From a virus, in the IMG/VR virus record IMGVR_UViG_3300030117_003042, positions 1 to 38,073 of that record: a stretch of DNA of 38,073 bases, one strand, 5' to 3'. The notes beneath the pieces are model-generated. The model did not search any database. It was not told where the DNA came from and was given only the letters and a program-made list of their open reading frames with translations. Positions 9,718-18,389 of this stretch are shown piece after piece. How positions within the stretch are numbered: position 1 is the stretch's first letter; each line of letters begins with the position of its first letter. Made by a program: the position numbers and the translations under genes.

Positions 9718-11976
9718 TCATACACCTATCACAAAGTCGCTTGCTATTAGTTCTAAATTGAAAGCGTAGTAGTTGTTCCCAGCATCATACCGTACATGAA
9801 GTCTTTCAGGGATAATGCGAATACCACCGTCATTACCATGAGCAGGAGTAGTTAAAGTAACCCACATATCTGCTAAAGAATTGATTAAAAAGCCACCAAG
9901 CGCTTGTACTTCATCAGGTATCAAAGCATCTGCAAACTTATCCCACAAATTTCTTTCTCCTTTATCTGTGGTAGTTCCTCCCCAATCAGCAGTAAGTAAC
10001 ATTTCATTCATTAATTCAGAAGCGTTTCTCTCATTTGCTAAAGCCCCCTTTTCTGAAATGGGAATTTCTCCGAATGTTAAAAAGAAATTACGAGCAACGC
10101 CCGTCACTCCAGAACTAGTTATTAGACTATCGTAAGGTATTTGAATACCTCTTAGTAAATCAACTGTTTTACTCGCATTCGATACTATCCCTATCAAATC
10201 TTGAACTTTGTCTCCTGCTGACTTTTTAGATGCTACGCTATTAAAACTATTTGAATGAAATACCTCTGTATTGAATATATGATTAAATTCCTTTCCTAAA
10301 GATTCAGGGTGTTCTGATGGAATTTCTGGAATATATTTCTGAATAATAGTTAACACAGGGCCGCTTTGTTTAATGACAAACGCATCAGTCATCTTTAAGC
10401 CTCCTTTTCCGTCAATACCTGTTGATAATGTCAAATAACCACCTTGAGTGGCTCCGCCTGTTGTATCGACAGACAATTCAAACTCAGTGCTGCTAGTTAC
10501 TGACTTAACATAAGCGTTAGCAGGTATACCGGTACCAGTTACTAACATCCCTCTTTTAACTTCATTTCCGGGCTGTGCGTTAGCATATGTAATAGTAGTA
10601 GAATTATTATATTCTGTTCTTCTTATCCAAAAACTCATATCAGTAGAAACTGCAACATCCCCTGTTAACTCTAAAGCGGCCTTTACTTGTGTCGCCATAG
10701 CCTTAGCGGGATTATCATCTTCCATTATATCTTTAACAGGTACGTTTATAATTGCGTCAAAGTTACCAGCGTCATTTGGTGTAAGTCCAGAAGACCTTCT
10801 TGAAGAACCTGTTGCTAAATTAGATATGCTAGGGCTGCTAGTGTAATCTACACTTGTGTTACCTGCATTAAGTTTTAATCTTATTCCGATATGACCTTCG
10901 CCATTCTCCATATCAGTATCTTGTCCAGTTAATCCTCCATTAGGATTACGTGAAGGATTTTCTAACCAATAACTAGGGATGAGTTTAATTATTTTCTCAT
11001 CCAATAAAGTATTCCATTCACCTCCCTGTTTATTTACTTTCAATTCTTTACTTTGTCTTATCAATACTTTATTTACTTCAATTAATTGAATAGTCCAAAC
11101 TGCACGCTTAGTTTGAGTCGAGTGGTCAATACTACTGTCGTCATAAATTGCACTTGCATAACCCACAAATTCTTCTCTTTCGTTGAATACTCTAGCATTA
11201 ACGTATATTTCATCTCCACTACTAATACTATTCGCTAAATGACTTTCTAAAGTAATAGTTGTATCAGATGGAATTGACGCTACTATTCCTAAATAAGTGC
11301 CATCAGACTTGATAAGTCTATCACCTACATTTAACAAAGTCGCTCCTGCAATTTCATAATCAGTTACAGAAACAGCGCTGCCATTTATAGTAATAGTAGT
11401 GTCCACAGCAAGAGTACTACCCGGAGCAAGGTCCGCTGAATAATTAGAAGTAAACTTTAACGTAGACTGCATTTTAGCCCCTAATTCTTCAGAGCCTTCC
11501 CAAGTCTTATGTGACCAAGTGGAGTCATCAGTACTAGCCAATATACTAGTCGTTGAACCAACTGAATGGTTAGCATTTGCCGTAAATGTAGGAAAATTAA
11601 TATCAGTCGCTAATGCACTTATTGAATTAGGAAGGTTAGGTTGTATACTGTACCTAGTAGGTGTAAATTCAGCAAAAGACTTTGTAGGTAACATACTTGC
11701 AAAATTAATTATCATAGAAGCAGGTGTTTGTGAAGTTATAGATAAATCAGCAGAACTAGTATCTCCTATATCGACTATATCGTCGTCAACAAATATACCA
11801 TTAATATCTATTTTCACTCTAGGTATGTTAGTATCTACAGCAAAACGCTTGAGATAATTATTAGGGGTTGGGAAAGCGCTTACATTTCTGTCAACCGACA
11901 TATCTATACTTTGTGCAATCAAATCAATCACAGTTTCGTTACCAAGTCCTGCTAAAAGTCTAATTGGAATTGCCAT
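9718..11976 (-). CDS. Tail-tip/baseplate-like structural protein, paralogue of the upstream 861-residue protein
   Basis: 752 residues, starting at ATG 11976 behind a clear GAGGTGA ribosome site. The N-terminus (MAIPIRLL, then RFAVDTN and KIDINGIFVDD) matches that of the upstream 861-residue protein (MPIRLVQ, KMAIDVN, AIEVQGVFADD). The C-terminal third also matches it (DKVQDLIGI, RGIQIPYDSL, ARNFFLTFGE). Around residues 190-255 it carries a beta module (VGDRLIKSDGTYLGIVASI, GDEIYV) like those in three other proteins of the window; the LamG domain of its paralogue is absent. The C-terminus ends in alternating polar and hydrophobic residues, as in tail proteins that pack into rings. It sits between its paralogue and the giant tail protein, so a distal-tail or baseplate role is likely. 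This is inferred from position, as no named family was recognised with certainty. Confidence 0.85.
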   Translation of the reverse strand: MAIPIRLLAGLGNETVIDLIAQSIDMSVDRNVSAFPTPNNYLKRFAVDTNIPRVKIDINGIFVDDDIVDIGDTSSADLSITSQTPASMIINFASMLPTKSFAEFTPTRYSIQPNLPNSISALATDINFPTFTANANHSVGSTTSILASTDDSTWSHKTWEGSEELGAKMQSTLKFTSNYSADLAPGSTLAVDTTITINGSAVSVTDYEIAGATLLNVGDRLIKSDGTYLGIVASIPSDTTITLESHLANSISSGDEIYVNARVFNEREEFVGYASAIYDDSSIDHSTQTKRAVWTIQLIEVNKVLIRQSKELKVNKQGGEWNTLLDEKIIKLIPSYWLENPSRNPNGGLTGQDTDMENGEGHIGIRLKLNAGNTSVDYTSSPSISNLATGSSRRSSGLTPNDAGNFDAIINVPVKDIMEDDNPAKAMATQVKAALELTGDVAVSTDMSFWIRRTEYNNSTTITYANAQPGNEVKRGMLVTGTGIPANAYVKSVTSSTEFELSVDTTGGATQGGYLTLSTGIDGKGGLKMTDAFVIKQSGPVLTIIQKYIPEIPSEHPESLGKEFNHIFNTEVFHSNSFNSVASKKSAGDKVQDLIGIVSNASKTVDLLRGIQIPYDSLITSSGVTGVARNFFLTFGEIPISEKGALANERNASELMNEMLLTADWGGTTTDKGERNLWDKFADALIPDEVQALGGFLINSLADMWVTLTTPAHGNDGGIRIIPERLHVRYDAGNNYYAFNLELIASDFVIGV

Positions 11977-11985
11977 TATTTCACC

Positions 11986-14571
11986 TCATAATATGATATC
12001 TGCTGCTGTAAATTTCAAACTAAACTCATATGCTTTCATTTCAGCATCACGGTGCACATTAAAATCAGTCACCAATCCACTAATTCCATTTTTAAAATGA
12101 CCTTCAGAAGTATGAGAAAATAAATTAGAAGCATGTATATTATTAATATTAGATAGTTTATCACTTGTACTTCCTTCTGTAGTTAAAAAGAAATTACGCT
12201 GAGCAATTTCAGCATCGAATACTGATTTACCTTTTGTTGTTAAAGTATTGTAAGGTACCTGTATACCTCTAATATAATCACCTTTTGATTTATGGTCATT
12301 ATAAATGGTAGTTTGAACAAAATCTAATCCATAACCTAAAATGTCAGAAATTAAATTATTAGAAGGAGGGTCTACAAAATTGGCACTGTTAGCAAGAATT
12401 CCCATAATATCTTGGACTTTATCACCGCCACTTTTTACTTTCTTTCCACTTTTACCGCCAGAAAAACCTTGTATTACAGGCATCTGACCGATACCTAAAC
12501 TACTGTCAATTGTATCTGATAACTGACCTAAAGAAGAAGCATACTTTTGAGTAATTGTTAACCTACAGTCATGACCATGAAAAGACTGTGCTATAGTCAC
12601 ATCGAATATATTACTTACATCTTTATTTCCAGAAGCATCTACTGCTTCTCCGATTGTCCAATAACTTGATATCGTGTCTCCACTAACAGTACTCCCTGTC
12701 AACGCTTTTGAAACTAAAAACGCAATATACTCGTCTGTCCTTGTATACTCGGTACCGTGATTCGAATTCCTAGCAGTACCGTCTTGGAAATTAGGAAACT
12801 CTGGACCAATAGAAAGAGTAGGTAAAGCGTTTTCATCATAAGTATCTGCGTTTTTAATAGGTATAATGATTACAGGGTGTTTATCGCTTCCACGTAATTG
12901 AGAATTAGGATAATTTATACGCCTAATACATATTTTATCTCCATCTGCATGACTAGGACTAGTGGTATTCAAAGTAACTGTAATTTGACTACTAGTCAAT
13001 GCTGTAATTATTCCATAATATTCATTACCCAACGAATCTTCTCTAATTTGATTAGTAGTGGGGTTTCTAAATTCTATTACATGATTACGATTGTTTTCAC
13101 TAATCTCAAACCATGTTCTAGGGTCTTTGGCGCTTCCACTACCATCATCGACATTAATTACAGTTCCACCACTACTAGGAGTACCATTGATAAACATATC
13201 AGTAGGACGACTTGGAATATTTAGAAAACCATATGGTTCTCTTCTACTGGGCACCATATCTTTATCAAAGCCTATAGTTAAATGTCTATTATCATAATTA
13301 TAATTACTTATGTCTCTATAAGCACCTGCGGCCAAATCCACATTATATTTACGTGAAAGATACCCTTCTACTTGTTCTCGCTCATCTAAAGACAAAACTC
13401 GATTGTATTGTAATATTTCATAAATTTCTCCATAAAAATAAACAGAGCCATATTTAGATATCTGAGTAACAGCAGAAGTATTTGGAACATAGTCTATACC
13501 GCTAGTTAGACTAGCACCCTGAACCCCATCTACATACATAAGAAGTGTATCAGACTGACCATTACCTGTAGTATCATCCATAGTGGCAGATACAATATGA
13601 CCATCATGAGAAGTCATCATTGAACCAGCAGTGCTCTGTTCGTCAATTGCGCTTCCTTCTCCCCAAGCGACATTGAAATCTTTTTGACTATCTACATCTA
13701 TATTTAAACTAAATCCACTAGAAGTACTAGTTCCATTATTAATAATATTCTTCCAACCACTATCCGCTTCTGGTACACGAACAACAGCGATTGTAGTAAA
13801 TTCTTCAGTGTTAAGAAAAGCATTGAATGGTATTTCTAAATAATCATTTGAAATAAAGTGCAAATAAGGATTACCGTTAATACCACCTGTTTTGAATAAA
13901 GGTTTATCTCCATCAGTAGACTGAACAGCATTTCTACCATTACCACTAGAATCTGTCCAACTAGCAACTTTATCACCATGTGAATGAGTCGCAGACAAAG
14001 CATCGGCCTTAAGCCATAGTTGTAAACCACTGCTAACAGGATTATCTAGTCCAGCAGCCTCTTCTACCCAATAGGCTACAGGTAAACTAATGTGCTTACC
14101 GTCCCAAAATTTAAGAATTCTATTTCCTAAATCATTAAGACTTATAGGACTGCCTCCAAAAGAAGAACCTATACCTCCGCTCCAATTACCATTTCCACCA
14201 GAGACTGCACCTATACCCGTTGAAGCGGCGGACTGCCCTGAGTTTGAACCAGTTGAATTGTAACTGGAAGAAGTTGGACCACTAGTAGAACCTCCTCCTC
14301 CGCTTGAAGGATTGCCCCAAGTAACCATTTGTTGAGGCTGATAAAAATCCATTTTAGCAACGGCTTTTGCAGTGGACTCTTGTCCAACATCATCTGCAAA
14401 AACACCCTGTACTTCGATAGCAACCGCTGCTTGATTTACATCTATTGCCATCTTCTTAGCATTAAAAAAGGGTATTCCAAAATTACTTTGTATACGCTCG
14501 ACTACAATATCTATACTAGTAGCATCAAGAGAAATAGTATCACCGTTCTCTTGTACGAGACGGATTGGCAT
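11986..14571 (-). CDS. Tail-tip/baseplate-like structural protein with inserted LamG-like domain
   Basis: 861 residues from ATG 14571. This start has AGGAG five bases upstream and gives an N-terminus (MPIRLVQENG) that aligns with the paralogue encoded just downstream. The frame is open further, to ATG 14592 and GTG 14616, but those lack a comparable site. Residues 1-70 are the conserved N-terminal block, and 87-143 form a Ser/Gly-rich linker. Residues about 181-411 are a LamG/concanavalin-like fold: GLQLWLKADAL, SWTDSSGNGRNA, YVDGVQG, YGEIYEILQYNRVLS and the typical ending EGYLSRKYN. The C-terminal part (DKVQDIMGI, RGIQVPYNTL, QRNFFLTTEG) matches the 752-residue protein. LamG domains commonly bind glycans, so this protein probably displays a carbohydrate-binding module on the tail tip. 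That function is inferred, not shown. Confidence 0.85.
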   Translation of the reverse strand: MPIRLVQENGDTISLDATSIDIVVERIQSNFGIPFFNAKKMAIDVNQAAVAIEVQGVFADDVGQESTAKAVAKMDFYQPQQMVTWGNPSSGGGGSTSGPTSSSYNSTGSNSGQSAASTGIGAVSGGNGNWSGGIGSSFGGSPISLNDLGNRILKFWDGKHISLPVAYWVEEAAGLDNPVSSGLQLWLKADALSATHSHGDKVASWTDSSGNGRNAVQSTDGDKPLFKTGGINGNPYLHFISNDYLEIPFNAFLNTEEFTTIAVVRVPEADSGWKNIINNGTSTSSGFSLNIDVDSQKDFNVAWGEGSAIDEQSTAGSMMTSHDGHIVSATMDDTTGNGQSDTLLMYVDGVQGASLTSGIDYVPNTSAVTQISKYGSVYFYGEIYEILQYNRVLSLDEREQVEGYLSRKYNVDLAAGAYRDISNYNYDNRHLTIGFDKDMVPSRREPYGFLNIPSRPTDMFINGTPSSGGTVINVDDGSGSAKDPRTWFEISENNRNHVIEFRNPTTNQIREDSLGNEYYGIITALTSSQITVTLNTTSPSHADGDKICIRRINYPNSQLRGSDKHPVIIIPIKNADTYDENALPTLSIGPEFPNFQDGTARNSNHGTEYTRTDEYIAFLVSKALTGSTVSGDTISSYWTIGEAVDASGNKDVSNIFDVTIAQSFHGHDCRLTITQKYASSLGQLSDTIDSSLGIGQMPVIQGFSGGKSGKKVKSGGDKVQDIMGILANSANFVDPPSNNLISDILGYGLDFVQTTIYNDHKSKGDYIRGIQVPYNTLTTKGKSVFDAEIAQRNFFLTTEGSTSDKLSNINNIHASNLFSHTSEGHFKNGISGLVTDFNVHRDAEMKAYEFSLKFTAADIIL

Positions 14572-14576
14572 CTTTT

Positions 14577-14581
14577 CTCCT
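14577..14581 (-). promoter_or_regulatory. Ribosome binding site deciding the start of the 861-residue tail protein
   Basis: AGGAG, five bases before ATG 14571. It favours this ATG over the upstream ATG 14592 and GTG 14616, and the resulting N-terminus aligns with the paralogue. Confidence 0.7.
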
Positions 14582-14593
14582 TCGTCTGCCATG

Positions 14594-15073
14594 TTAACCA
14601 CTTCTGTTAAATCCACTTTGAGTCAAAGAGCCACCTAACTTAGTCCTCAATTCTTTAGTAACCATATTACTAATTTCTTTAGCCAATGCTTTCTTATCTG
14701 ATTTGTCAGTAACCCCACTAACATCTATTTTGAGATTAACTGTTACATTATTTTGCTCAGGTGAATCTGCCGCTATAGTTCTTCTTTCAGGAGCAGGTCT
14801 ACCAGCCGGTGACTGAGTACGATTCATAGTCTGCTCTAAGCCATTTTGAACTTCTTTAATTGAATCTTCCATCTGTTGAAAAGGTTGAGTATTACTAATG
14901 TTTCTCAATGATTCTGTAAGGTCCGTAGTATGGCTTTTTGTCATTGCCATTGAATTAGTAAACTTATCCATTTGTTGTTGTAAAGCCTGCATATTTTGCT
15001 GGGCTTCTTTACTATATTGCTTGAACTTTTCCATAGATTCTACAGAACGTGGGTCAATTTCTCCGTCTACCAT
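14594..15073 (-). CDS. Small tape-measure-like tail protein
   Basis: 159 residues, starting at ATG 15073; the A is shared with the stop codon TAA of the upstream gene, and GGGGAG lies just ahead. Residues 10-85 are rich in Gln, Met and Glu and look helical or coiled-coil (EAQQNMQALQQQMDKF). Residues about 107-155 (NNVTVNLKIDVSGVTD followed by an amphipathic helix and KLGG) resemble the C-terminal segment of phage tape measure proteins. The gene lies directly after chaperone-like genes and before tail-tip genes, which is where a tape measure gene is expected. However, 159 residues is very short; tape measure proteins usually exceed 600. It may be a true minimal ruler for a very short tail, a truncated descendant, or another tail assembly factor. 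Confidence 0.7.
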   Translation of the reverse strand: MVDGEIDPRSVESMEKFKQYSKEAQQNMQALQQQMDKFTNSMAMTKSHTTDLTESLRNISNTQPFQQMEDSIKEVQNGLEQTMNRTQSPAGRPAPERRTIAADSPEQNNVTVNLKIDVSGVTDKSDKKALAKEISNMVTKELRTKLGGSLTQSGFNRSG

Positions 15074-15342
15074 TAACTCCCCTCCACTGGTGGCACACGG
15101 TCATAGCCCAAGTAAACTGCGTTCTCAGCCGCTTGCTCTTCACCTTGCATAGCCTGTGCCCAATACAATAATTGTTTAGCGTCTTTTATATCCAAATTTC
15201 TCACATCCTTTAAACTGATATTATAGTGTGTCATGATTAAATATTCCATCCCTTCCTTTTGTAAACGAAGCCGGTCACTTACTGTCCTCCCATGGACAAA
15301 GTGCTTAATTTGTCCGACTTCGCTTCCCGAAAAACTAGCCAA
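15073..15342 (-). CDS. Tail assembly chaperone, T-like part (possibly expressed by -1 frameshift)
   Basis: 89 codons if read from TTG 15342. This frame overlaps the preceding 105-codon gene by 64 bases and lies in the -1 frame relative to it. No good ribosome site precedes the TTG; an internal ATG at 15249 has AAGGAAGGG in front and would give 58 residues. The product is helical (EGMEYLIMTHYNISLKDV, DAKQLLYWAQAMQGEE) and resembles the T portion of tail assembly chaperones such as lambda gpGT. Chaperones of this kind bind the tape measure during tail assembly and are not in the finished virion. The overlap and frame relation suggest either translational coupling or a fused G-T product made by ribosomal frameshifting. 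The function is inferred from position and helical pattern. Confidence 0.65.
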   Translation of the reverse strand: MASFSGSEVGQIKHFVHGRTVSDRLRLQKEGMEYLIMTHYNISLKDVRNLDIKDAKQLLYWAQAMQGEEQAAENAVYLGYDRVPPVEGS

Positions 15343-15596
15343 TTCATTACTTCAGATGGTTCGGGTAACAGTTTCGCTAACTCCTTACCTTCCTCTGGAC
15401 TAAGATTATCTATGTCTATAGAAGGCTCATAGTAAAGCCAATTTGCTAAAGCATGTCTCCAATATTGGGAAAAATCCATATTGTTATTCATTAATAACGG
15501 TGCCACTGCTTGAACATCAAAAAATGTCAAGCGTTTTGCTTTAATTTCAATTGGGGTACCGTCTATTTCTATTTTATTCTTCTTCTCCTTCGACAT
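15279..15596 (-). CDS. Tail assembly chaperone, G-like
   Basis: 105 residues from ATG 15596, overlapping the end of the preceding 73-residue gene by 23 bases. The N-terminus is lysine-rich (MSKEKKNKIEIDGTPIEIK) and reads like a short beta hairpin, followed by helices (TFFDVQAVAPLLM, DFSQYWRHALANWLYY). An acidic segment comes after this (NLSPEEGKELAKLLPE). The layout is like that of G-type tail chaperones encoded just after the tail tube gene in many siphoviruses. Its 3' end overlaps the T-like frame in a -1 relation. No canonical slippery heptamer was found, though GTTTTTC and GGGAGGA lie inside the overlap. No database match could be made, so the call rests on gene order, size and overlap. 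Confidence 0.7.
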   Translation of the reverse strand: MSKEKKNKIEIDGTPIEIKAKRLTFFDVQAVAPLLMNNNMDFSQYWRHALANWLYYEPSIDIDNLSPEEGKELAKLLPEPSEVMNWLVFREAKSDKLSTLSMGGQ

Positions 15597-15795
15597 ACTT
15601 ACTCACGTCCTTTTCAGAAGCCGCTGATTCAGGGGCTTCTTCCAGTTGCAGATGGGCGAATGGGTCTCCACTGGCCTTGCCTGCTTCTGGGTCAAAGAGG
15701 TATTCTCCTCCCTCTTCTTCCTCTTCTTTTATATTGTCCATAGGCCTTAAGTATTTATGGACAGCATTTAATGAAATATAATTTCTCATAGGCAT
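15574..15795 (-). CDS. Small acidic protein between tail tube and chaperone genes
   Basis: 73 residues from ATG 15795, nine bases after the stop of the tail tube gene; a second ATG lies two codons on. The ribosome site is weak (GTTGATA). The protein is strongly acidic: a run KEEEEEGGEY near residue 23, then many Glu and Asp residues to the end (VEGEEE). It has no recognised family. Its position between tail tube and the chaperone pair suggests a tail assembly or tube-associated role. The in-frame overlap with the next gene and the gene-dense context support that it is translated. Confidence 0.6.
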   Translation of the reverse strand: MPMRNYISLNAVHKYLRPMDNIKEEEEEGGEYLFDPEAGKASGDPFAHLQLEEAPESAASEKDVSKYVEGEEE

Positions 15796-15804
15796 ATTAT
15801 CAAC

Positions 15805-17919
15805 TCAACAATGGTAAATAGCATCCTCACTTATTACTTTGACATTCTGAGGCTTTAACTTCATCGTAGTGAAGAGAAGCCCTTTGTCATCTGGTACAGG
15901 AATAGGCATTTCAGTAATGAAATAATTATCCATTATAATTCTTAAACTAGGAATAGTATCTGAGTCACCCGAAGACACGGGCTTGGTAAAGTGAAGCATG
16001 ATAGTTCCCCCTGTAGAGCCAACTGTACCGCTGCGCTCCACATGACTTCTAAGTTCATGAAACAGATTAGCATCTTCGATGGCAAGTGTTATTTCCATTT
16101 CAAATTCTTCACGACCTTCTCTTATAATCGCAGCGTTACGTGTACCGCCATAAGGTACTTGTTTCAAACTTATGTTAGTAGCAGAATCCACAGATTCAGC
16201 AATAGGGTTACTTTGGATAGTGTGAAATAATTCTACACCAGTTTTTCCTCTTAATTCGAATGCACTAATGAATGCTATATTTTGGTCAAACGCAGATATA
16301 GTACCATTATAGAACATAAATGGCTTTTCTGAACCTGATGCAATTCCACTAGATTTCCTTTCTTTAAGAGTTGTAGCAGTATTTTGAAACATACGATGAG
16401 CAGTATAACGGTCACCTTTATTGGCAGATTCTAATCTTCCGGTATCTGTATAGCAAGATAAAGCGTCAAATACAGCACGGTATTTTAATTCAGCATCGAC
16501 TGTACTTGACAATTCCCATTCAACTATTTTGCACCCTTTGAATACACGAGTAAGTTGTTTAGTATCGCCTGTGGCACCCGGTACTACAGTTGATTCAGAA
16601 GATGCATTATAAGAACCTAAGTCCCTTGTTCTAACACTATGCTCTATACAAAAACTAGGTATAGTTTCAGCAGAAAAGATAAGTCTTCTAACTGGACTAT
16701 CTATAGTCTTTGTACTATTTATATGAGGGCTTCCATTTGTTTCTCCATCATGATAATGTCTTAACTCTACGGTGTCAGATGTAGTGTGTTCAAACTGCCA
16801 AGGGTCATCAATGTAGAGTCTGTAAATATAACGATAAGTACCAGCACCTAAATCTTTGATATATTGTATTGCGGCAATTCTTCTACATTCACTGCTCTCT
16901 GTCCATTCAAAATGTTGAGCGTCGTTAGTTAAAGCAGAACCAGATGCTTCATAAGGCCACCATTTATCAGTGCTTAATTGAGGAGTTTTATAAGTAGTAG
17001 TAGGTACTCTTGTAGTGTCTTTTAATAAAATATAATCACCTACAGCAGCGTCAGTGCTAGAGCCAAATCTAACACTAGCACTTTGAGCACTAGCCAAGTC
17101 GATATAACCTTGCCCCGGTTCAATATTAGCATATATAGTAGGTTGTTCTCCACTACCGGTACCATGAGAAAGAGTGCCGCAATTATCTTTACTTACTACC
17201 TCTCGACCCAAACTATAGTATAGCCACTTAGGACTATGCAAAGGCATTTCAAGAGAGCCTCCCATATGATGGACTTTGCCAGTTTGTTGAACCGCTACTT
17301 GTCTTCCTAATCCGACTACATGATAACTATGTAAATCAACCTTAGTATCAGGTAATGTCATAAATGAAGCCAAGCCAATAAACTGGTCAGCATAAGTTGT
17401 TTCTTTAGAACCGCTGGCGGCTGTAGCCATAGCAAAATTAGCATCACCCTTAATTGTAGGTAAACCAGTAGCATGAATATAAATTCCATCACCAGCAGCA
17501 CTATCAAGATTAGAACCTATATCCAAAGCAGGTGCTATCCTAATCACAGTAGAAAGCCTTGGAGTACTTTCGGTATTATTTTGAACTAAATGGTCTATTA
17601 TAGTATAAACTCTGCTTTTCAAAGCGCTATTGTAATAACTAGCGAAATTATTAGTTCCAGAAGCAGTCGAATGAAAAGTTAGTTTCTGACCAATTAACAT
17701 ACCTAATGGTACTTTAAGAATAGGTAAAGCGTTTTCAAATAAACTAGCGTTACCTTGAGCAGCCGTTCCTCTAAATTCAATCTGAGTATAATCAGGATTA
17801 GTTGCATCATAAATTGCTCTCCAAGTACGAGGATAATTGTGCTCTATCAGCAGACCTGTTTCGTGACCCATAGTGACCTCTGAGACATCACCTTTGTAAT
17901 ATGCTCCAAACCCACTCAT
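15805..17919 (-). CDS. Major tail tube protein (unusually large)
   Basis: 704 residues from ATG 17919, overlapping the preceding stop as ATGA. Several blocks match the pattern of siphovirus/myovirus tail tube proteins. Around residue 205-235 is VVGLGRQVAVQQTG followed by GGSLEMPLHSPKWLYYSLG. Around 425-490 are LIFSAETIPSFCIEH and RVFKGCKIVEWELSST, which resembles the beta strands with 'GCKV' seen in tube subunits. Near the C-terminus are GREEFEMEITLAIED and LKPQNVKV. Typical tube proteins are 150-300 residues, so this one carries large extra segments, at the N-terminus (1-200), between the blocks (about 240-420) and after 530. These may be surface domains decorating the tail. It follows the tail terminator gene and precedes the chaperone genes, the expected position for a tube gene. 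Confidence 0.75.
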   Translation of the reverse strand: MSGFGAYYKGDVSEVTMGHETGLLIEHNYPRTWRAIYDATNPDYTQIEFRGTAAQGNASLFENALPILKVPLGMLIGQKLTFHSTASGTNNFASYYNSALKSRVYTIIDHLVQNNTESTPRLSTVIRIAPALDIGSNLDSAAGDGIYIHATGLPTIKGDANFAMATAASGSKETTYADQFIGLASFMTLPDTKVDLHSYHVVGLGRQVAVQQTGKVHHMGGSLEMPLHSPKWLYYSLGREVVSKDNCGTLSHGTGSGEQPTIYANIEPGQGYIDLASAQSASVRFGSSTDAAVGDYILLKDTTRVPTTTYKTPQLSTDKWWPYEASGSALTNDAQHFEWTESSECRRIAAIQYIKDLGAGTYRYIYRLYIDDPWQFEHTTSDTVELRHYHDGETNGSPHINSTKTIDSPVRRLIFSAETIPSFCIEHSVRTRDLGSYNASSESTVVPGATGDTKQLTRVFKGCKIVEWELSSTVDAELKYRAVFDALSCYTDTGRLESANKGDRYTAHRMFQNTATTLKERKSSGIASGSEKPFMFYNGTISAFDQNIAFISAFELRGKTGVELFHTIQSNPIAESVDSATNISLKQVPYGGTRNAAIIREGREEFEMEITLAIEDANLFHELRSHVERSGTVGSTGGTIMLHFTKPVSSGDSDTIPSLRIIMDNYFITEMPIPVPDDKGLLFTTMKLKPQNVKVISEDAIYHC

Positions 17920-18389
17920 GGTATCAACTCCGCTAGGATTACTACTTCTATTTGAAAAGTATGTCTAAATATTTTCTTAGTTCTATCACTTAAATCAGTA
18001 CGAGTTTTAACAATCATACGGTCAAAGTTAGCACCATCACCTTTTCTTGAGACATGTATAATCCTCCTCATTTCATTTTCCATTTTTCTTAATCGAGAGC
18101 GTCCTTTTGATGTTCTCATATCTATAGTAACATTACATCTAGTTGTAACAAAATTATATAGTAAATCAGGAACTTCTTCATTATGTGCTGTTTCATAACA
18201 TAATATATAATCACTGCGTTGTAAATCTAAACGCTTACCACGCTCTGGCCCTTCACTAGCAATATCAAGAACAATTGGTTTAATGTTGTCACTATTGGCC
18301 CTATTCCAACCAGTTGCAGCACCAGCATCATAATTAGCCTTTAACAAGTCTACAACCGCTTCTAAAGGCTCTTTCCAAGTAGCCGTCAT
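17916..18389 (-). CDS. Tail terminator / neck protein-like
   Basis: 157 residues. The ATG at 18389 shares its A with the stop TAA of the connector gene, and the gene's own TGA overlaps the tail tube start. The N-terminus (PLEAVVDLLKANYDAG) is an amphipathic helix. The middle contains beta-like segments (KPIVLDIAS, DYILCYET, CNVTIDMRT) and a basic helix (RSRLRKMENEMRRIIHVSR). The C-terminus is a long beta-rich part (RHTFQIEVVILAEL). This size, secondary-structure pattern and location between the connector and the tail tube gene match tail terminator/completion proteins, which cap the tube and join it to the head. The assignment is by context and general pattern, not by a signature motif. Confidence 0.65.
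   Translation of the reverse strand: MTATWKEPLEAVVDLLKANYDAGAATGWNRANSDNIKPIVLDIASEGPERGKRLDLQRSDYILCYETAHNEEVPDLLYNFVTTRCNVTIDMRTSKGRSRLRKMENEMRRIIHVSRKGDGANFDRMIVKTRTDLSDRTKKIFRHTFQIEVVILAELIP

Noticed and set aside
13836-14423. Minus-strand open frames inside the 861-residue tail gene
   Set aside because: They are in a different frame of a gene with a clear LamG domain and paralogue; no independent ribosome site.
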